64,000 nt of DNA from Denitromonas halophila (GCF_007625155.1 NZ_VMNK01000011.1:89649-153648), one strand, 5' to 3'; counted from the stretch's first letter, positions 31,624 through 40,810 are shown. Made by a program: numbers and translations. The notes: generated from the sequence alone by a model not told the origin.

Positions 31624-32072
31624 GTCGGATCGTGGTGCTCGCCGCCGGTAACGATGCCCGCGGTGATGACGGCATCGGGCCGTCTCTGGCGGCGCGCCTG
31701 AGCGCGCTCGAACTCCCCGGTGTGACGGTGATTGATGCCTTTCAGTTTCAGGTTGAAAACGCGTTGGATCTGGATGGCGCCGACGCTGTGCTGTTCATCG
31801 ACGCACACCTCAGTCAGATCGAAGATGTGATGCTCGCACCCGTTGCGCCCGCGGCGGCGGTGGCGGTGCAGTCACATGCCTTGTCGCCGGCCGAAGTGCT
31901 GCGCGTGCGCGAGCAGATTGGCGCGGCGCTGCCGCCAAGCTGGCTGCTGAGTGTGCGGGGAGAGGACTTCAGCCTGGGCGCTGCGCTCAGTGCGGCAGGG
32001 GCGCAACGGCTTGAGGTAGCGTGGCGTGCTCTGCGCGGCTGGCTGGCCGAGCGGCTTGGTGGCGTGAATTAG
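31620..32072 (+). CDS. hoxW: hydrogenase maturation endopeptidase HoxW
   Basis: 150 residues, HyaD/HybD-type protease. Metal-ligand positions are visible in NDARGDDGIGPSLA, DAFQFQVENALDL and AVLFIDAHL. It is expected to clip the HoxH C-terminal extension after nickel insertion. GTG start overlaps the hoxH stop (GTGA). No hyp genes for active-site assembly are in the window, so they must lie elsewhere. The last codons are part of a 13-bp tandem duplication that extends past the stop. Confidence 0.88.
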   Translation: MSRIVVLAAGNDARGDDGIGPSLAARLSALELPGVTVIDAFQFQVENALDLDGADAVLFIDAHLSQIEDVMLAPVAPAAAVAVQSHALSPAEVLRVREQIGAALPPSWLLSVRGEDFSLGAALSAAGAQRLEVAWRALRGWLAERLGGVN

Positions 32073-32094
32073 TGGCGTGAATTAGTGCCGTGAA
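32061..32094. repeat. 13-bp tandem duplication across the hoxW stop
   Basis: GGCGTGAATTAGT occurs at 32061-32073 and again at 32074-32086, followed by a partial third copy GCCGTGAA. The first copy contains the hoxW TAG stop; the second contains the complement of the stop codon of the convergent HDOD gene (32082-32084). Confidence 0.8.
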
Positions 32095-32930
32095 AAGAAC
32101 AGTGCGGTGACCGCGGCGAGATTGAGCTCGGCCTCTTCGCGGATTTCGCCCATCAGGTTGGGCGCCAGGTCGAGGTGGGTCCAGATGGCGGAGTCGACGC
32201 GGGTGGCGGCGTCTTCGCTCGACAATCCGCGCCGGTCGGCGTCGGCGACGCGGTTGGCCAGCGACAGAATGGCGGCTTCAAAATTGTGGGCGCCTGCGGT
32301 ACAGGGCGTGTGCTGACCGCCCACCGCCGAGGCAAAGCCCAGCGGCAGTTGCCAGCTGTCGAGCAGCGCGCAGCCGACTTCGGCGTAATCGGCACCGATC
32401 AGGCGGCGTTCGATGGTGTGCAGCGGCTGCTCGGTGGCATCGGCCTCGTTTTGCGCGCGTTCGGCCAGCTCCGGTACGGTGAGATACATCACCAGATGAC
32501 CCATGTCGGCCAGCAGGCCGATGACGAACATGCGCTCGGCGTCAAGCAGCGAGCAGTGGCGGCCAATCACCCGCGCCGCCAGACCACGCAAAACACTGAG
32601 CCGCCAGAACAGCCGCATGTTCATGCGTTCGGCGTGGACGCCGTCGAAGGCTTCGCTGACCGCTGTGGCGAGCACCAGATCATGGACCTGTTGCATGCCG
32701 AGTAACTGGACGGCGCGCATGACGCTGTCGATCTGACCCGAAAAGCCGTACAGCGAACTGTTGACGACTTGCAGGATGCGCCCGGTGATCACCCCGTCGT
32801 GAGTGACCAGACGCGCGACCTCGTTGAGCGAGCCCTCGGGCGATTCGAGTTCGGCGCGAATACGGTGATAGACCGCCGGCAAACTCTTGAGGCGATCCAC
32901 CGAAGCGACGATTTCCAGGGCACTGTGCAT
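32082..32930 (-). CDS. HDOD-domain signalling protein
   Basis: 282 residues. The HDOD domain spans about 15-215: LPAVYHRIRAELESPEGSLN, VARLVTHDGVITGRILQVVN, then the helical part with GLLADMGHLVMYL. These proteins lack full HD phosphohydrolase motifs and act in regulation of motility, biofilm or stress; no partner domain is fused here. Convergent with hoxW, with only nine bases between the stops. Confidence 0.85.
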   Translation of the reverse strand: MHSALEIVASVDRLKSLPAVYHRIRAELESPEGSLNEVARLVTHDGVITGRILQVVNSSLYGFSGQIDSVMRAVQLLGMQQVHDLVLATAVSEAFDGVHAERMNMRLFWRLSVLRGLAARVIGRHCSLLDAERMFVIGLLADMGHLVMYLTVPELAERAQNEADATEQPLHTIERRLIGADYAEVGCALLDSWQLPLGFASAVGGQHTPCTAGAHNFEAAILSLANRVADADRRGLSSEDAATRVDSAIWTHLDLAPNLMGEIREEAELNLAAVTALFFSRH

Positions 32931-32986
32931 GAGGCGTCTTGTGAGGCAGGTCTTGCCTATTCTATCGGTTCGCGGCGAGGCGATCT

Positions 32987-33907
32987 TTAGGCGTCACCGC
33001 GCTTTCGCTTGAAAACAATGGGCTCGGTGCGTGGCACCTCAGGCTGAAGCGTGGCATGTTCGATCCCGAATTGCGAGGCCAAGGCGGTTTGCAGGCGGGG
33101 CAGGACGGCAGGCCAGTCGGTGAGCGAGGTGATCACCACATGCGCTGAAAGCGCGACCCGGCCGGCGCCCAGGCTCCAGATATGCAGGTCATGCACCGAC
33201 ACAATGCCATCGACCGCCGCCATGCTTCGCCCCACCTCGGGCAGCGAGAGCGACTCGGGCACGCCTTCGAGCAGGGTGGTGAACACCTGTCGCAGCAGGC
33301 TCAGCGTGGAGGCGAGGATCAGCCCGCAGATCAGCACCGACAGGAGCGGATCGATCGGCATCCAGCCGGTGAATTGAATGATGAGGCCGGCGGCCAGTGC
33401 GGCGACCGAGCCGAGCAGGTCGCCCATCACATGCAAAAGCGCCGCACGGGTGTTCAGGTCGTTACCGCCGCGGCTGAGCAGCCAGGCCGCGGCGATGTTG
33501 ATGATCAGGCCGATCAGTGCGACAACGGTGACGGTGCCGCCGGCCACCGTTTGCGGGGTCAGCAGGCGCTCTACCGCATGCCAGACGATGGCCGCCACGA
33601 CGGCAATCATCAGCAGGCCATTGATCAGCGCCGCCAGCGCTTCCATGCGCCCCAGGCCGTAGCTCAGGCGCTGGCTGGGCGGGCGTTGTGCCAGACGTGC
33701 GGCGACGGCCGCCAGGCCCAACGCGAAGCTGTCGGTCAGCATGTGGCCGGCGTCGCCCAGCAGCGCGAGTGAGCTCGCCCACCAGCCGGCAAGTGCTTCG
33801 ACAAACGAGAAGCCGAGCGTCAGCCCGAGCGCGAGCAGCAGGGCCGCGCTGCTGGCGGCCTGGCCGTGATGGTGCCCGTGAGTGTGGCCGTGGCCGTGAT
33901 CGTGCAT
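32987..33907 (-). CDS. cation diffusion facilitator (zinc/cobalt/cadmium efflux) transporter
   Basis: 306 residues. The N-terminus is histidine-rich (MHDHGHGHTHGHHHG). Six membrane segments follow (about 20-205), then a cytoplasmic domain. Metal-site residues are visible in LLGDAGHMLTDSFALG (helix 2) and LLHVMGDLLGSVAAL (helix 5). Such proteins export divalent metals in exchange for protons; the His-rich tail and HxxxD pattern fit zinc. It stands alone, upstream (on the minus strand) of the HDOD gene. Confidence 0.92.
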   Translation of the reverse strand: MHDHGHGHTHGHHHGQAASSAALLLALGLTLGFSFVEALAGWWASSLALLGDAGHMLTDSFALGLAAVAARLAQRPPSQRLSYGLGRMEALAALINGLLMIAVVAAIVWHAVERLLTPQTVAGGTVTVVALIGLIINIAAAWLLSRGGNDLNTRAALLHVMGDLLGSVAALAAGLIIQFTGWMPIDPLLSVLICGLILASTLSLLRQVFTTLLEGVPESLSLPEVGRSMAAVDGIVSVHDLHIWSLGAGRVALSAHVVITSLTDWPAVLPRLQTALASQFGIEHATLQPEVPRTEPIVFKRKRGDA

Positions 33908-34006
33908 GGTCGGAGGCGATTGGCCGAAAAAGGCGCGTGTGTGTTGGATCGATGGATTGTCGGGGATTCGCCCGCTGTCGACAAGCCGACGCGGCGACGG
34001 TAAGGA

Positions 34007-35605
34007 TTACGTGTCGCCGCGGGAGAGCGGAATGATCTCGACGCCCGAGAGCTTTTCAAGCGGCACACCGGTTTTGAGGGTGAGTTGCTGACCGTGTTGC
34101 TGAAGGGTGATGCGGGTGCCCGGCGGGACTTCTCCGATCGGCGCCAGCAGCCCCGGTCGGGCGCCCAGGGACGGCATTTTGGGCAGCAGGAGCACCGGCA
34201 CATGCGGGCGCAGCTGGAGCCCGCTGGCGGGCAGGATGACATGCGTGGAGATGCTGGAAGCGGAGAGGATTTCGAGCCCGATGTCGAATTCGTTTTCCTT
34301 GCGGCTGACCATGCGGCGGGTAACGCCGATCAGCACCGACGCGCGTTCATGGGGGCGTAGCGCAATGATTTCGCCGACCTGCACGTATTGCGCCTGGCCG
34401 CGCAGATAGCGCAAGCCGAAGCCGCCGGGGCTCTCGTCGAGAATGCCCCATTCGCTGGTTCGGTCTGCCAGATTGGCGAGCGCGCCGGAAAGCTGCGGCT
34501 CACCGCTACGGCGGTGCAGTGCCGTGCCGGCGACGAAGGGGCGAATGGCGGCAAAGCCGGCGACCAGATCCGCCCGTGGCAGAAATCGGGTTCGACCATG
34601 GCTGCGCGAGCGCGGGTTGGCCCAGTGGTCGTGCAGCGTTTCGAGCATGGCCACATAGCGCTGCTGACGCGCTGCGATTGGCAGGCCGAGTCGCGCGGGC
34701 ACGACGCCCAGGCGCAGGCCGTCGATCTGGCCTTGCAGTTTGGCGAGCATTTCACGGCAGTCGAGCAGGCATTGGGTGCGCTGCAGCGGCGCCCGGTAGC
34801 GGGTCAAGGCGATCGGTGGATGGGTGCCGTCGGTGAGCACATACAGCCCTTGCGCCTGCGCCTGCAGCGCTTCGGCGTCGTCGCCGGCGAGCATGAAACG
34901 CGTATGGCGCACATGGCGCTGCAAGTAGAAGCGCACACGGTCGAGATCGCCCAGCGCGATGGCGGTCGGATCGGCCGCCGACAGCAGGATCGCTTGAGCG
35001 TAGTGATCGGCAGTGGACAGCGCGAGGCCACCGGTGTTGGGGCGTTCATTGGCGAAGCCGTGCTGTAGGGCGAGCTTGTGGAAGGCGTACAGGTGCCGCC
35101 AACTTGAGGAGTTACCGATGGCGTAGGCGCGGTGCGTGAGCGAGAGCCGGTGCGCGGCCAGCAGTGTGCCGCGCTCGATGGCGATGCGCAGTGGCCGGGT
35201 GACGGTAAATCGAATCCAGCGCCTGGATAGCTGTTCCGCGAGATCGAGATACGCCTGTGCCAGCAGCTTGAGGACGCCCAGCGTAGCGATGAGCGGGTTG
35301 TGGATGCGCCGCGACAGGGGCAGCGACGCCATGTTCAGCTGCGCTTCGATTTCACTGCTCAGGCGCAAGGCGGCGTCGTCGACCAGTTCAAGCATCTTGA
35401 GCCGGACGCGGACCTTGGTGTCGGCGTCGAGCAGGGCCTTGAGCCGCGTGCCGAGCATGCGCGCGCGTGTCAGGGGCAGGCGCGGCGGCAACTGACCGAT
35501 CCAGTGCTCAAGCTCGGCCAGCGGGTCGGCATGGGCCGGCCCGCCATTGCGTGGCGGGGTCATCCACACACGGCCGTTCCATCGCAGGAAAGGGGGTATT
35601 TGCAT
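34007..35605 (-). CDS. conserved hypothetical protein with a PilZ-like C-terminal region
   Basis: 532 residues, no signal peptide or membrane segment. Most of the protein (about 25-370) is alpha-helical in character and rich in Ala, Leu and Arg; I do not recognise a named domain there. Around residues 400-440 the segment WGILDESPGGFGLRY resembles the D/NxSxxG core of PilZ cyclic-di-GMP receptors, followed by VGEIIALRP, which fits a beta-barrel. Upstream arginines that complete a PilZ site cannot be assigned surely. Function inferred only as possible cyclic-di-GMP binding. Confidence 0.6.
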   Translation of the reverse strand: MQIPPFLRWNGRVWMTPPRNGGPAHADPLAELEHWIGQLPPRLPLTRARMLGTRLKALLDADTKVRVRLKMLELVDDAALRLSSEIEAQLNMASLPLSRRIHNPLIATLGVLKLLAQAYLDLAEQLSRRWIRFTVTRPLRIAIERGTLLAAHRLSLTHRAYAIGNSSSWRHLYAFHKLALQHGFANERPNTGGLALSTADHYAQAILLSAADPTAIALGDLDRVRFYLQRHVRHTRFMLAGDDAEALQAQAQGLYVLTDGTHPPIALTRYRAPLQRTQCLLDCREMLAKLQGQIDGLRLGVVPARLGLPIAARQQRYVAMLETLHDHWANPRSRSHGRTRFLPRADLVAGFAAIRPFVAGTALHRRSGEPQLSGALANLADRTSEWGILDESPGGFGLRYLRGQAQYVQVGEIIALRPHERASVLIGVTRRMVSRKENEFDIGLEILSASSISTHVILPASGLQLRPHVPVLLLPKMPSLGARPGLLAPIGEVPPGTRITLQQHGQQLTLKTGVPLEKLSGVEIIPLSRGDT

Positions 35606-35694
35606 CAGAAGGGCGTCAGCGGCAAGCTGGGCGGGTAGGGTATCTTGATTTCGATGAGCCGTGATTCTGTCATGGCCGCTGTGGGAAAAACGTG

Positions 35695-36558
35695 ATGCGC
35701 GTCATTAGTTGGAACATCCAGTGGGGGCGGGGCGCTGATGGGGTGGTGAATCTGTCACGAATCATCGACATAATCGGTGCGCTTGGCCCGGCCGACGTCA
35801 TTTGTTTGCAGGAGGTCGCGACAGGCTTCGATGGCTTGCCTGGCGGCACGGGAGAGGACGGGCTGTCGGTTTTGTCGACTGCGTTTGACGAGTACGTCGC
35901 CATTCATGGACCGGCAGTCGATATGCCACGGGGCGATGGGCGGCGCCGCACGTTTGGCAATCTGTTGCTGTCTCGCTTGCCGGTGGCGGCGGTGTATCGT
36001 CATCTGCTCCCGTCTCCACCCGAGCGCGGTGTGATGAGTATGTCGCGTGGCTGTATCGAAGCGGTGGTGATGAGCGCTCAGGGTGTGCCTGTCCGGGTGT
36101 TGACCACGCACCTTGAGTACTACGCCCCGGGCCAGCGTCTGGCGCAGGCGCGGTGGTTGCACGCGCGTCAGGCGGTGGTCGCAAGGCTTGCCGGTTTTCC
36201 GCCACTCGAACGTGAAAAGGCCGGGCCTTTTGCGCGCCCCGAGATGCCGGTGGCGGCGGTGTTGTGTGGGGATTTCAATTGTGAGCCAGATACACTCGAC
36301 TGGCAGGCGATTGTCGATGTGCGCGATAGCGAATCACCTTGGTGCGACGCGTGGCGGCTTCGGCATGGCGATACCCCGCATCCGCCCAGCGTGGGCTTGC
36401 ACGGGGCCGACTGGCCGGATCGGCCGTATTGCTGCGACTACATGTTCGTGTCGCGACCGCTGGCCGCGGCGGTGAGCGACGTGTTTTACGACGCGGTCAC
36501 CGACGCTTCGGATCACCAGCCGGTAGTGATCGATCTGGATCTGTCACTGCTCGTTTAG
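35695..36558 (+). CDS. endonuclease/exonuclease/phosphatase family protein
   Basis: 287 residues covering one EEP domain: RVISWNIQWGRG at the start, VICLQEVATGF, LCGDFNCEPDT and the closing ASDHQPVVIDL with the catalytic His. These metal-dependent phosphoesterases act on DNA, lipids or nucleotides; substrate unknown. No signal peptide. GTG 35692 and ATG 35695 are adjacent start options; ATG chosen. The 3' end overlaps the end of the convergent DUF2189 gene by 15 bases. Confidence 0.85.
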   Translation: MRVISWNIQWGRGADGVVNLSRIIDIIGALGPADVICLQEVATGFDGLPGGTGEDGLSVLSTAFDEYVAIHGPAVDMPRGDGRRRTFGNLLLSRLPVAAVYRHLLPSPPERGVMSMSRGCIEAVVMSAQGVPVRVLTTHLEYYAPGQRLAQARWLHARQAVVARLAGFPPLEREKAGPFARPEMPVAAVLCGDFNCEPDTLDWQAIVDVRDSESPWCDAWRLRHGDTPHPPSVGLHGADWPDRPYCCDYMFVSRPLAAAVSDVFYDAVTDASDHQPVVIDLDLSLLV

Positions 36559-37335
36559 GGGTTCGATCAGATCGCGATAGGCGTGCCACGTGGCGTGGCC
36601 GACTACCGGCATCAAGACCGCCAGACCGAGGTGGAAGGTCATGAAACCAATCAAGGTGGCGCTGACGATGGCGAGCGCCCACATGATCATTGCGGCCGGG
36701 TTTCGCGCGAGCGCACCGACGCTCGCGAGCATCGCGGAGATGGCGTCCTGGTCGCGGTCCAGCATCAACGGAATCGAGACCACGCTGACCGCGAAGGTGA
36801 GGGTGGCGAAAATCATGCCGACGGCGAAGTAAACCATCAGGAATTCGATGTTTTCCAGGCTGATCAGCTGCTGCAGGAAGCCAGTCAGGTTGGGCATTTC
36901 GTTGGTGTAGAAGAGCGCAAAGATGACCAGCGAGGCGCGCGCCCAGACCAGGAACAGCACACCAAGGACGACGGCGAAAATGCCGATGTTGCCGGCATTG
37001 CGTCGCCACACCATCATGGTGGGCATGAGTGAGCAGGTCTCGCCTTTTTCGCGGCGGCGGCTGATTTCGTACAGGCCCATGGACAGGAAGGGGCCGAGAA
37101 GGAGGAAGCCGGAGGTCAGGCCGGAGGTGTACTCATAGGCATGCTCGAAAACAAAGGTGATCAGCAAGCCCATGGCCGCGAAGCAGAATCCGTAGAACAG
37201 ACTCGGGATCGGGCAGGAGACGAGGTCGTTCCAGCCTTTTGCGAACCAACGGATCGGCGAGCCCGCCTTGACGTCGCGAATGCCTGGAAAGGGAGGATGC
37301 CCCGAGTCTTCTTTTTTTTCGTCCGGCTGCTGCAT
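36544..37335 (-). CDS. DUF2189 integral membrane protein
   Basis: 263 residues. A polar N-terminus is followed by several hydrophobic helices; the segment WFAKGWNDLVSCPIPSLFYG and the later YEISRRREKGE are typical of the DUF2189 family of proteobacterial inner-membrane proteins, whose function is not known. The frame is open to 37392, but the ATG at 37335 is preceded by AGGAGACAAC and is the better start. Convergent with the EEP gene. Confidence 0.82.
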   Translation of the reverse strand: MQQPDEKKEDSGHPPFPGIRDVKAGSPIRWFAKGWNDLVSCPIPSLFYGFCFAAMGLLITFVFEHAYEYTSGLTSGFLLLGPFLSMGLYEISRRREKGETCSLMPTMMVWRRNAGNIGIFAVVLGVLFLVWARASLVIFALFYTNEMPNLTGFLQQLISLENIEFLMVYFAVGMIFATLTFAVSVVSIPLMLDRDQDAISAMLASVGALARNPAAMIMWALAIVSATLIGFMTFHLGLAVLMPVVGHATWHAYRDLIEPLNEQ

Positions 37336-37423
37336 GTTGTCTCCTGTTGAGGGTTTTTGGTGTGGCAGCAAAAACGAGGGTGAGGCCCGCAAAAAGCCGC
37401 GGCGCCCCGGTCACGGATTGTTT

Positions 37424-38230
37424 TTATGGTGTGACGATAAACCCTCGTAGTGCGTCGAGAAATGCATCGGGTGCTTCTGCCATCATGGCGTGACCGGCGT
37501 TCGGCAGGATGATGATATGCGCACCGTCGGGTACCTTGGCAAGTGCGGCCTGCAAAGCGCGCGCCGCCTTGGGCGGTGTCATCTGGTCGCGTTCGCCGCA
37601 GATCAGCCGGGTTGGCGCATTAATGTGAGCAGCATCGGCCTCGCCGGCGGTGTAGGCGTTGCAGGCGGACATGTCGGTATGAAGCACGCCGGGCGCGCTA
37701 CGCTCCATCAGCCGACGGTTGACGCCGGTCAGCACCATGCCGGGTTGAGCGCTGGCGCCGAGGTGATGATCCGGCGTATAGGACCACTGGTTGATCATGG
37801 CGTGGGCCTTGTCGCGCGCGTCGAGTGTGGCGCTGAGCAAGGGCGCGGCGACGGGCATTGGGGCGACACTGCCGACCAGCACCAGTTTGGCGACCCGGTC
37901 GGGATGCTGGGCTGCGGCGCGGAGTGCGACGAGCGAACCCATGCTGTGGCCGATGAGGATGACGGGGCCGTCGGTCTGCGATGCGATCCAGCCCATCAGC
38001 CAGTCGGCGATGGCCTCGATGCTGGCGATGGGTTTGCCTTGCGAGCGGCCGTGGCCGGGCAGATCGGGGGCCAGCACATTGAAGCCGTGATACGCGAAGT
38101 GGCGGGCCGGCATGTTCCACACGCTGTGGTCGTGCCCGGCGCCGTGGACGAATACCAGCGTGGGCTGGCCGGCCACCGCGGGACGGCCGCCGGTGTAGGC
38201 ATAGATGGGGTTCTCAAGGTGGGCGGACAT
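37424..38230 (-). CDS. alpha/beta hydrolase
   Basis: 268 residues. Alpha/beta hydrolase fold with oxyanion segment FVHGAGHDHSVW, nucleophile elbow IGHSMGSLVAL (Ser at about 99), an acid in ERDQMTPPKAAR and catalytic His in NAGHAMMAEAP. No signal peptide. The start codon shares one base with the stop of the upstream sulfhydrylase gene (CATCA at 38228-38232), so the two are coupled. Substrate unknown; esterase or thioesterase activity possible. Confidence 0.85.
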   Translation of the reverse strand: MSAHLENPIYAYTGGRPAVAGQPTLVFVHGAGHDHSVWNMPARHFAYHGFNVLAPDLPGHGRSQGKPIASIEAIADWLMGWIASQTDGPVILIGHSMGSLVALRAAAQHPDRVAKLVLVGSVAPMPVAAPLLSATLDARDKAHAMINQWSYTPDHHLGASAQPGMVLTGVNRRLMERSAPGVLHTDMSACNAYTAGEADAAHINAPTRLICGERDQMTPPKAARALQAALAKVPDGAHIIILPNAGHAMMAEAPDAFLDALRGFIVTP

Positions 38231-39534
38231 CAGCGGCCCTCCACTTTGGCGGCTGCGCGCAGGCCGCGCTCAAGGTCTTCGAGAAGATCGGCGATGTCTT
38301 CGACACCGACCGACAGGCGGATCGTGCCTTCGCCAATGCCCGCAGCGGCGAGGTCGTCGGCCGACATGCGGAAATGCGTTGTGCTGGCCGGGTGGATGAC
38401 CAGCGATTTGGCGTCGCCCACGTTGGCCAGGTGCGAGAACACACGCAAGGCGTTGATGAATGCCTTGCCTGCGTCGCGGCTGCCTTTGAGCTCGAAGCTG
38501 AACACCGCGCCCGCGCCTTTGGGCAGCAGGCGCTTGGCGAGTGCGTGATCGGGGTGGTCTTCCAGGCCGGGGTAGCCCACACGCGCGACCATGGGGTGTT
38601 GCGCCAGGTGGGTGGCGAGGGCTTCGGCGTTGGCCACATGGGCGCGCATGCGCAAGGGCAGGGTTTCGATGCCTTGCAGGATCTGGAAGGCGTTCATCGG
38701 CGACAGGCAGGCGCCAAAGTCACGCAGGCCTTCGCGGCGGGCGCGCAGCAAAAAGGCGGCAATGGGCGACTCTTCGGCGAATACCATGCCGTGGAAACCC
38801 TCATAGGCTTCGGTCAGCGTGGGGAATCGACCACTGGCGTCCCAATCGAATCGGCCGCCATCGACCAGCAGCCCGCCCACCGCGACGCCATGGCCGCCGA
38901 GAAACTTGGTGGCCGAATGCACCACCAGATCGGCACCCAGCTCGATCGGTTGCTGCAAACAGGGGGTGACCAGCGTGGCGTCCACCAGCAGTGGCAGCCC
39001 ATGTTCATGGCCGATGGCCGAGACGGTCGGGATGTCCAGCACGTCCAGGCCCGGGTTGCCCAGTGATTCGCCAAACAGCAGCGCGGTGTTGGGGCGGATG
39101 GCGGCGCGCCAGGCGTCCGGATCGCGCGGATCGACGAAGCTGGTTTCGATACCGAAACGCGGCAGCGTGTAGGCCAGCAGGTTGTGCGAGCCACCATACA
39201 AGGCCCGCGAGGCAACGATATGGCCGCCTGCGCCGGTCAGTGTGCAGATGGCCAGATGCAACGCGGCCTGGCCGCTGGCGGTGGCAATGGCGCCAATGCC
39301 ACCTTCGAGCGCGGCGATGCGCTCTTCGAGCACCGCGCAGGTCGGATTCGAGATGCGCGAATAGACATGGCCGGGGCGTTCAAGATTGAAGCGCGCCGCG
39401 GCCTGTTCGGCATCGGCAAAGACGTAGCTGGTGGTGAAGTGGATCGGGACAGCGCGGGCGCCATGATCGGCGTCGGGGCTCTGGCCGGCGTGCAGGCTGA
39501 GCGTGGCGGGGGCATAGAGGGGGCGATAGGTCAT
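38230..39534 (-). CDS. metY: O-acetylhomoserine sulfhydrylase / Cys-Met metabolism PLP enzyme
   Basis: 434 residues. PLP-dependent Cys/Met metabolism fold; the PLP lysine lies in VHSATKFLGGHG at about 207, and SRISNPTCAVLEERIAALEG and ATASGQAALHLAI are family segments. The length favours the MetY branch (about 430 residues) over the shorter MetZ, but O-succinylhomoserine as substrate cannot be excluded. Makes homocysteine from an activated homoserine and sulfide. Translationally coupled to the downstream hydrolase. Confidence 0.82.
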   Translation of the reverse strand: MTYRPLYAPATLSLHAGQSPDADHGARAVPIHFTTSYVFADAEQAAARFNLERPGHVYSRISNPTCAVLEERIAALEGGIGAIATASGQAALHLAICTLTGAGGHIVASRALYGGSHNLLAYTLPRFGIETSFVDPRDPDAWRAAIRPNTALLFGESLGNPGLDVLDIPTVSAIGHEHGLPLLVDATLVTPCLQQPIELGADLVVHSATKFLGGHGVAVGGLLVDGGRFDWDASGRFPTLTEAYEGFHGMVFAEESPIAAFLLRARREGLRDFGACLSPMNAFQILQGIETLPLRMRAHVANAEALATHLAQHPMVARVGYPGLEDHPDHALAKRLLPKGAGAVFSFELKGSRDAGKAFINALRVFSHLANVGDAKSLVIHPASTTHFRMSADDLAAAGIGEGTIRLSVGVEDIADLLEDLERGLRAAAKVEGR

Positions 39535-39553
39535 AGGGGGGTGTGGTCAGCGC

Positions 39554-39766
39554 TCAGGCGAGTTCGGGCGGATCGATCATTCGCTCGATGTAGGCGATAC
39601 GGTCTTTGAGGGCGAGTTTGCGTTTTTTAAGACGCGGCAGCATCAGACCGTCGTCGGGCGGAGAGTTCGACAGGGCCGCGATGGCCGTGTCGAGGTCGCG
39701 GTGCTCGGCCTTGAGCTGGGCCAGGGTGTCGACCCAGTTGGCTGAATCTTCGAAGTCGTCAAGCAT
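39554..39766 (-). CDS. YdcH-like (DUF465) small protein
   Basis: 70 residues, helical, highly charged. LKAEHRDLDTAIAAL and LPRLKKRKLALKDRIAYIE match the YdcH/DUF465 pattern of a short coiled-coil hairpin. Function unknown. It lies 19 bases upstream (minus strand) of metY and may be co-transcribed. Confidence 0.8.
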   Translation of the reverse strand: MLDDFEDSANWVDTLAQLKAEHRDLDTAIAALSNSPPDDGLMLPRLKKRKLALKDRIAYIERMIDPPELA

Positions 39767-39942
39767 TGGTTGGGTAAGGTCTCAAGCTCGCGCCAATGGC
39801 GCCGTGAACTGTATTCAAGCGGCCTATGTTATGCGTCGTCGCAGTGCAATGACAACATGGGTGCTTGTCTTGGTGCGTGATCGCCCCCATCTGGGTGTCA
39901 GGAAGGCTTCCCGAGCGGAGCCACAGCGTAAGGAGTCTCATC

Positions 39943-40173
39943 ATGAATGTCGTGTGTAACAACTCGGTGTTGTATGTGATGGATTTTCCCGGCTTTGACG
40001 CCATCGAGGTGATCGACAAGCGTCTTGGGCGCGGCACCATCATCCGTGACGCGGCAGCGCGTCGTTTTCGCGAAGAGCTGGCCGAGCTGGCGGCGTCGGA
40101 AGAAATGGCCGATTTCGATGATCTGATCGATCACTATCAGAGCCTGCTCAATCAGCCGGCGATCTATCACTGA
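39943..40173 (+). CDS. small conserved protein, DUF3567-like
   Basis: 76 residues. N-terminus MNVVCNNSVLYVMDFPGFD followed by VIDKRLGRGTIIRDAAARRF resembles the betaproteobacterial DUF3567 family, for which no function is known. AAGGAG lies eight bases before the ATG at 39943; an upstream in-frame TTG extension to 39865 is rejected on that basis. Divergent from the YdcH-like gene. Confidence 0.72.
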   Translation: MNVVCNNSVLYVMDFPGFDAIEVIDKRLGRGTIIRDAAARRFREELAELAASEEMADFDDLIDHYQSLLNQPAIYH

Positions 40174-40258
40174 ATGCGTCGGCTTGCCGCGGGACAGGTG
40201 CTGGCCTACCATCCGGCACTTGTTGTCAGCGATCCGTTCGGATCATCGGTAGCCGATC

Positions 40259-40810
40259 GTGAACAAGGCTTTTGTCAAAGCGTCCGACGAGGACGATGAA
40301 TCTCCCGAGGCCCCCGCCGGCCCCGCGTCGGGCGGACCCATCTACATGACGCGTCGCGGCTGGCAAGTGCTCAAGGCCGAGCTTGACCTTCTGCTGCGTG
40401 ACGAACGTCCGAAACTGGTCGAGACGGTCGCCTGGGCCGCCGGCAATGGCGACCGCTCCGAAAACGGCGACTACATCTACGGCAAGAAGCGGCTGCGCGA
40501 GATTGATCGACGCATCCGTTTTCTGATCAAACGGCTGGAAAACGCCACGGTGGTCGATTCGGCCGATCAGCAAAATCTTGATCAGGTGTTTTTTGGCGCC
40601 ACGGTGGTCATTACCGATGATGACGGCGCAACCGAAACGACCTACCAGATCGTTGGCGTCGATGAAGCCAGCGCCAGCGAAGGGCGCATCAGCTGGATTT
40701 CTCCGCTAGCCAAAGCGCTGATCAAGGCGCGTGAAGGCGATGTGGTGCGCTTTGTCAGCCCGTCCGGGCCGCGCGAGATCGAAATCATCGAAATCCGCTA
40801 CGAACACTGA
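40259..40810 (+). CDS. greB: transcription elongation factor GreB
   Basis: 183 residues. An acidic N-terminal tail (SDEDDESPEAP) leads into the GreA/GreB coiled coil, with NGDRSENGDYIYGKKRLREI carrying the acidic tip, and the FKBP-like C-terminal domain (about 110-183). It rescues backtracked RNA polymerase by stimulating transcript cleavage. Start is GTG at 40259 (MNKAFVK); its ribosome-binding site is weak. The YIYGKKRLREIDRR segment points to GreB rather than GreA. Confidence 0.9.
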   Translation: MNKAFVKASDEDDESPEAPAGPASGGPIYMTRRGWQVLKAELDLLLRDERPKLVETVAWAAGNGDRSENGDYIYGKKRLREIDRRIRFLIKRLENATVVDSADQQNLDQVFFGATVVITDDDGATETTYQIVGVDEASASEGRISWISPLAKALIKAREGDVVRFVSPSGPREIEIIEIRYEH

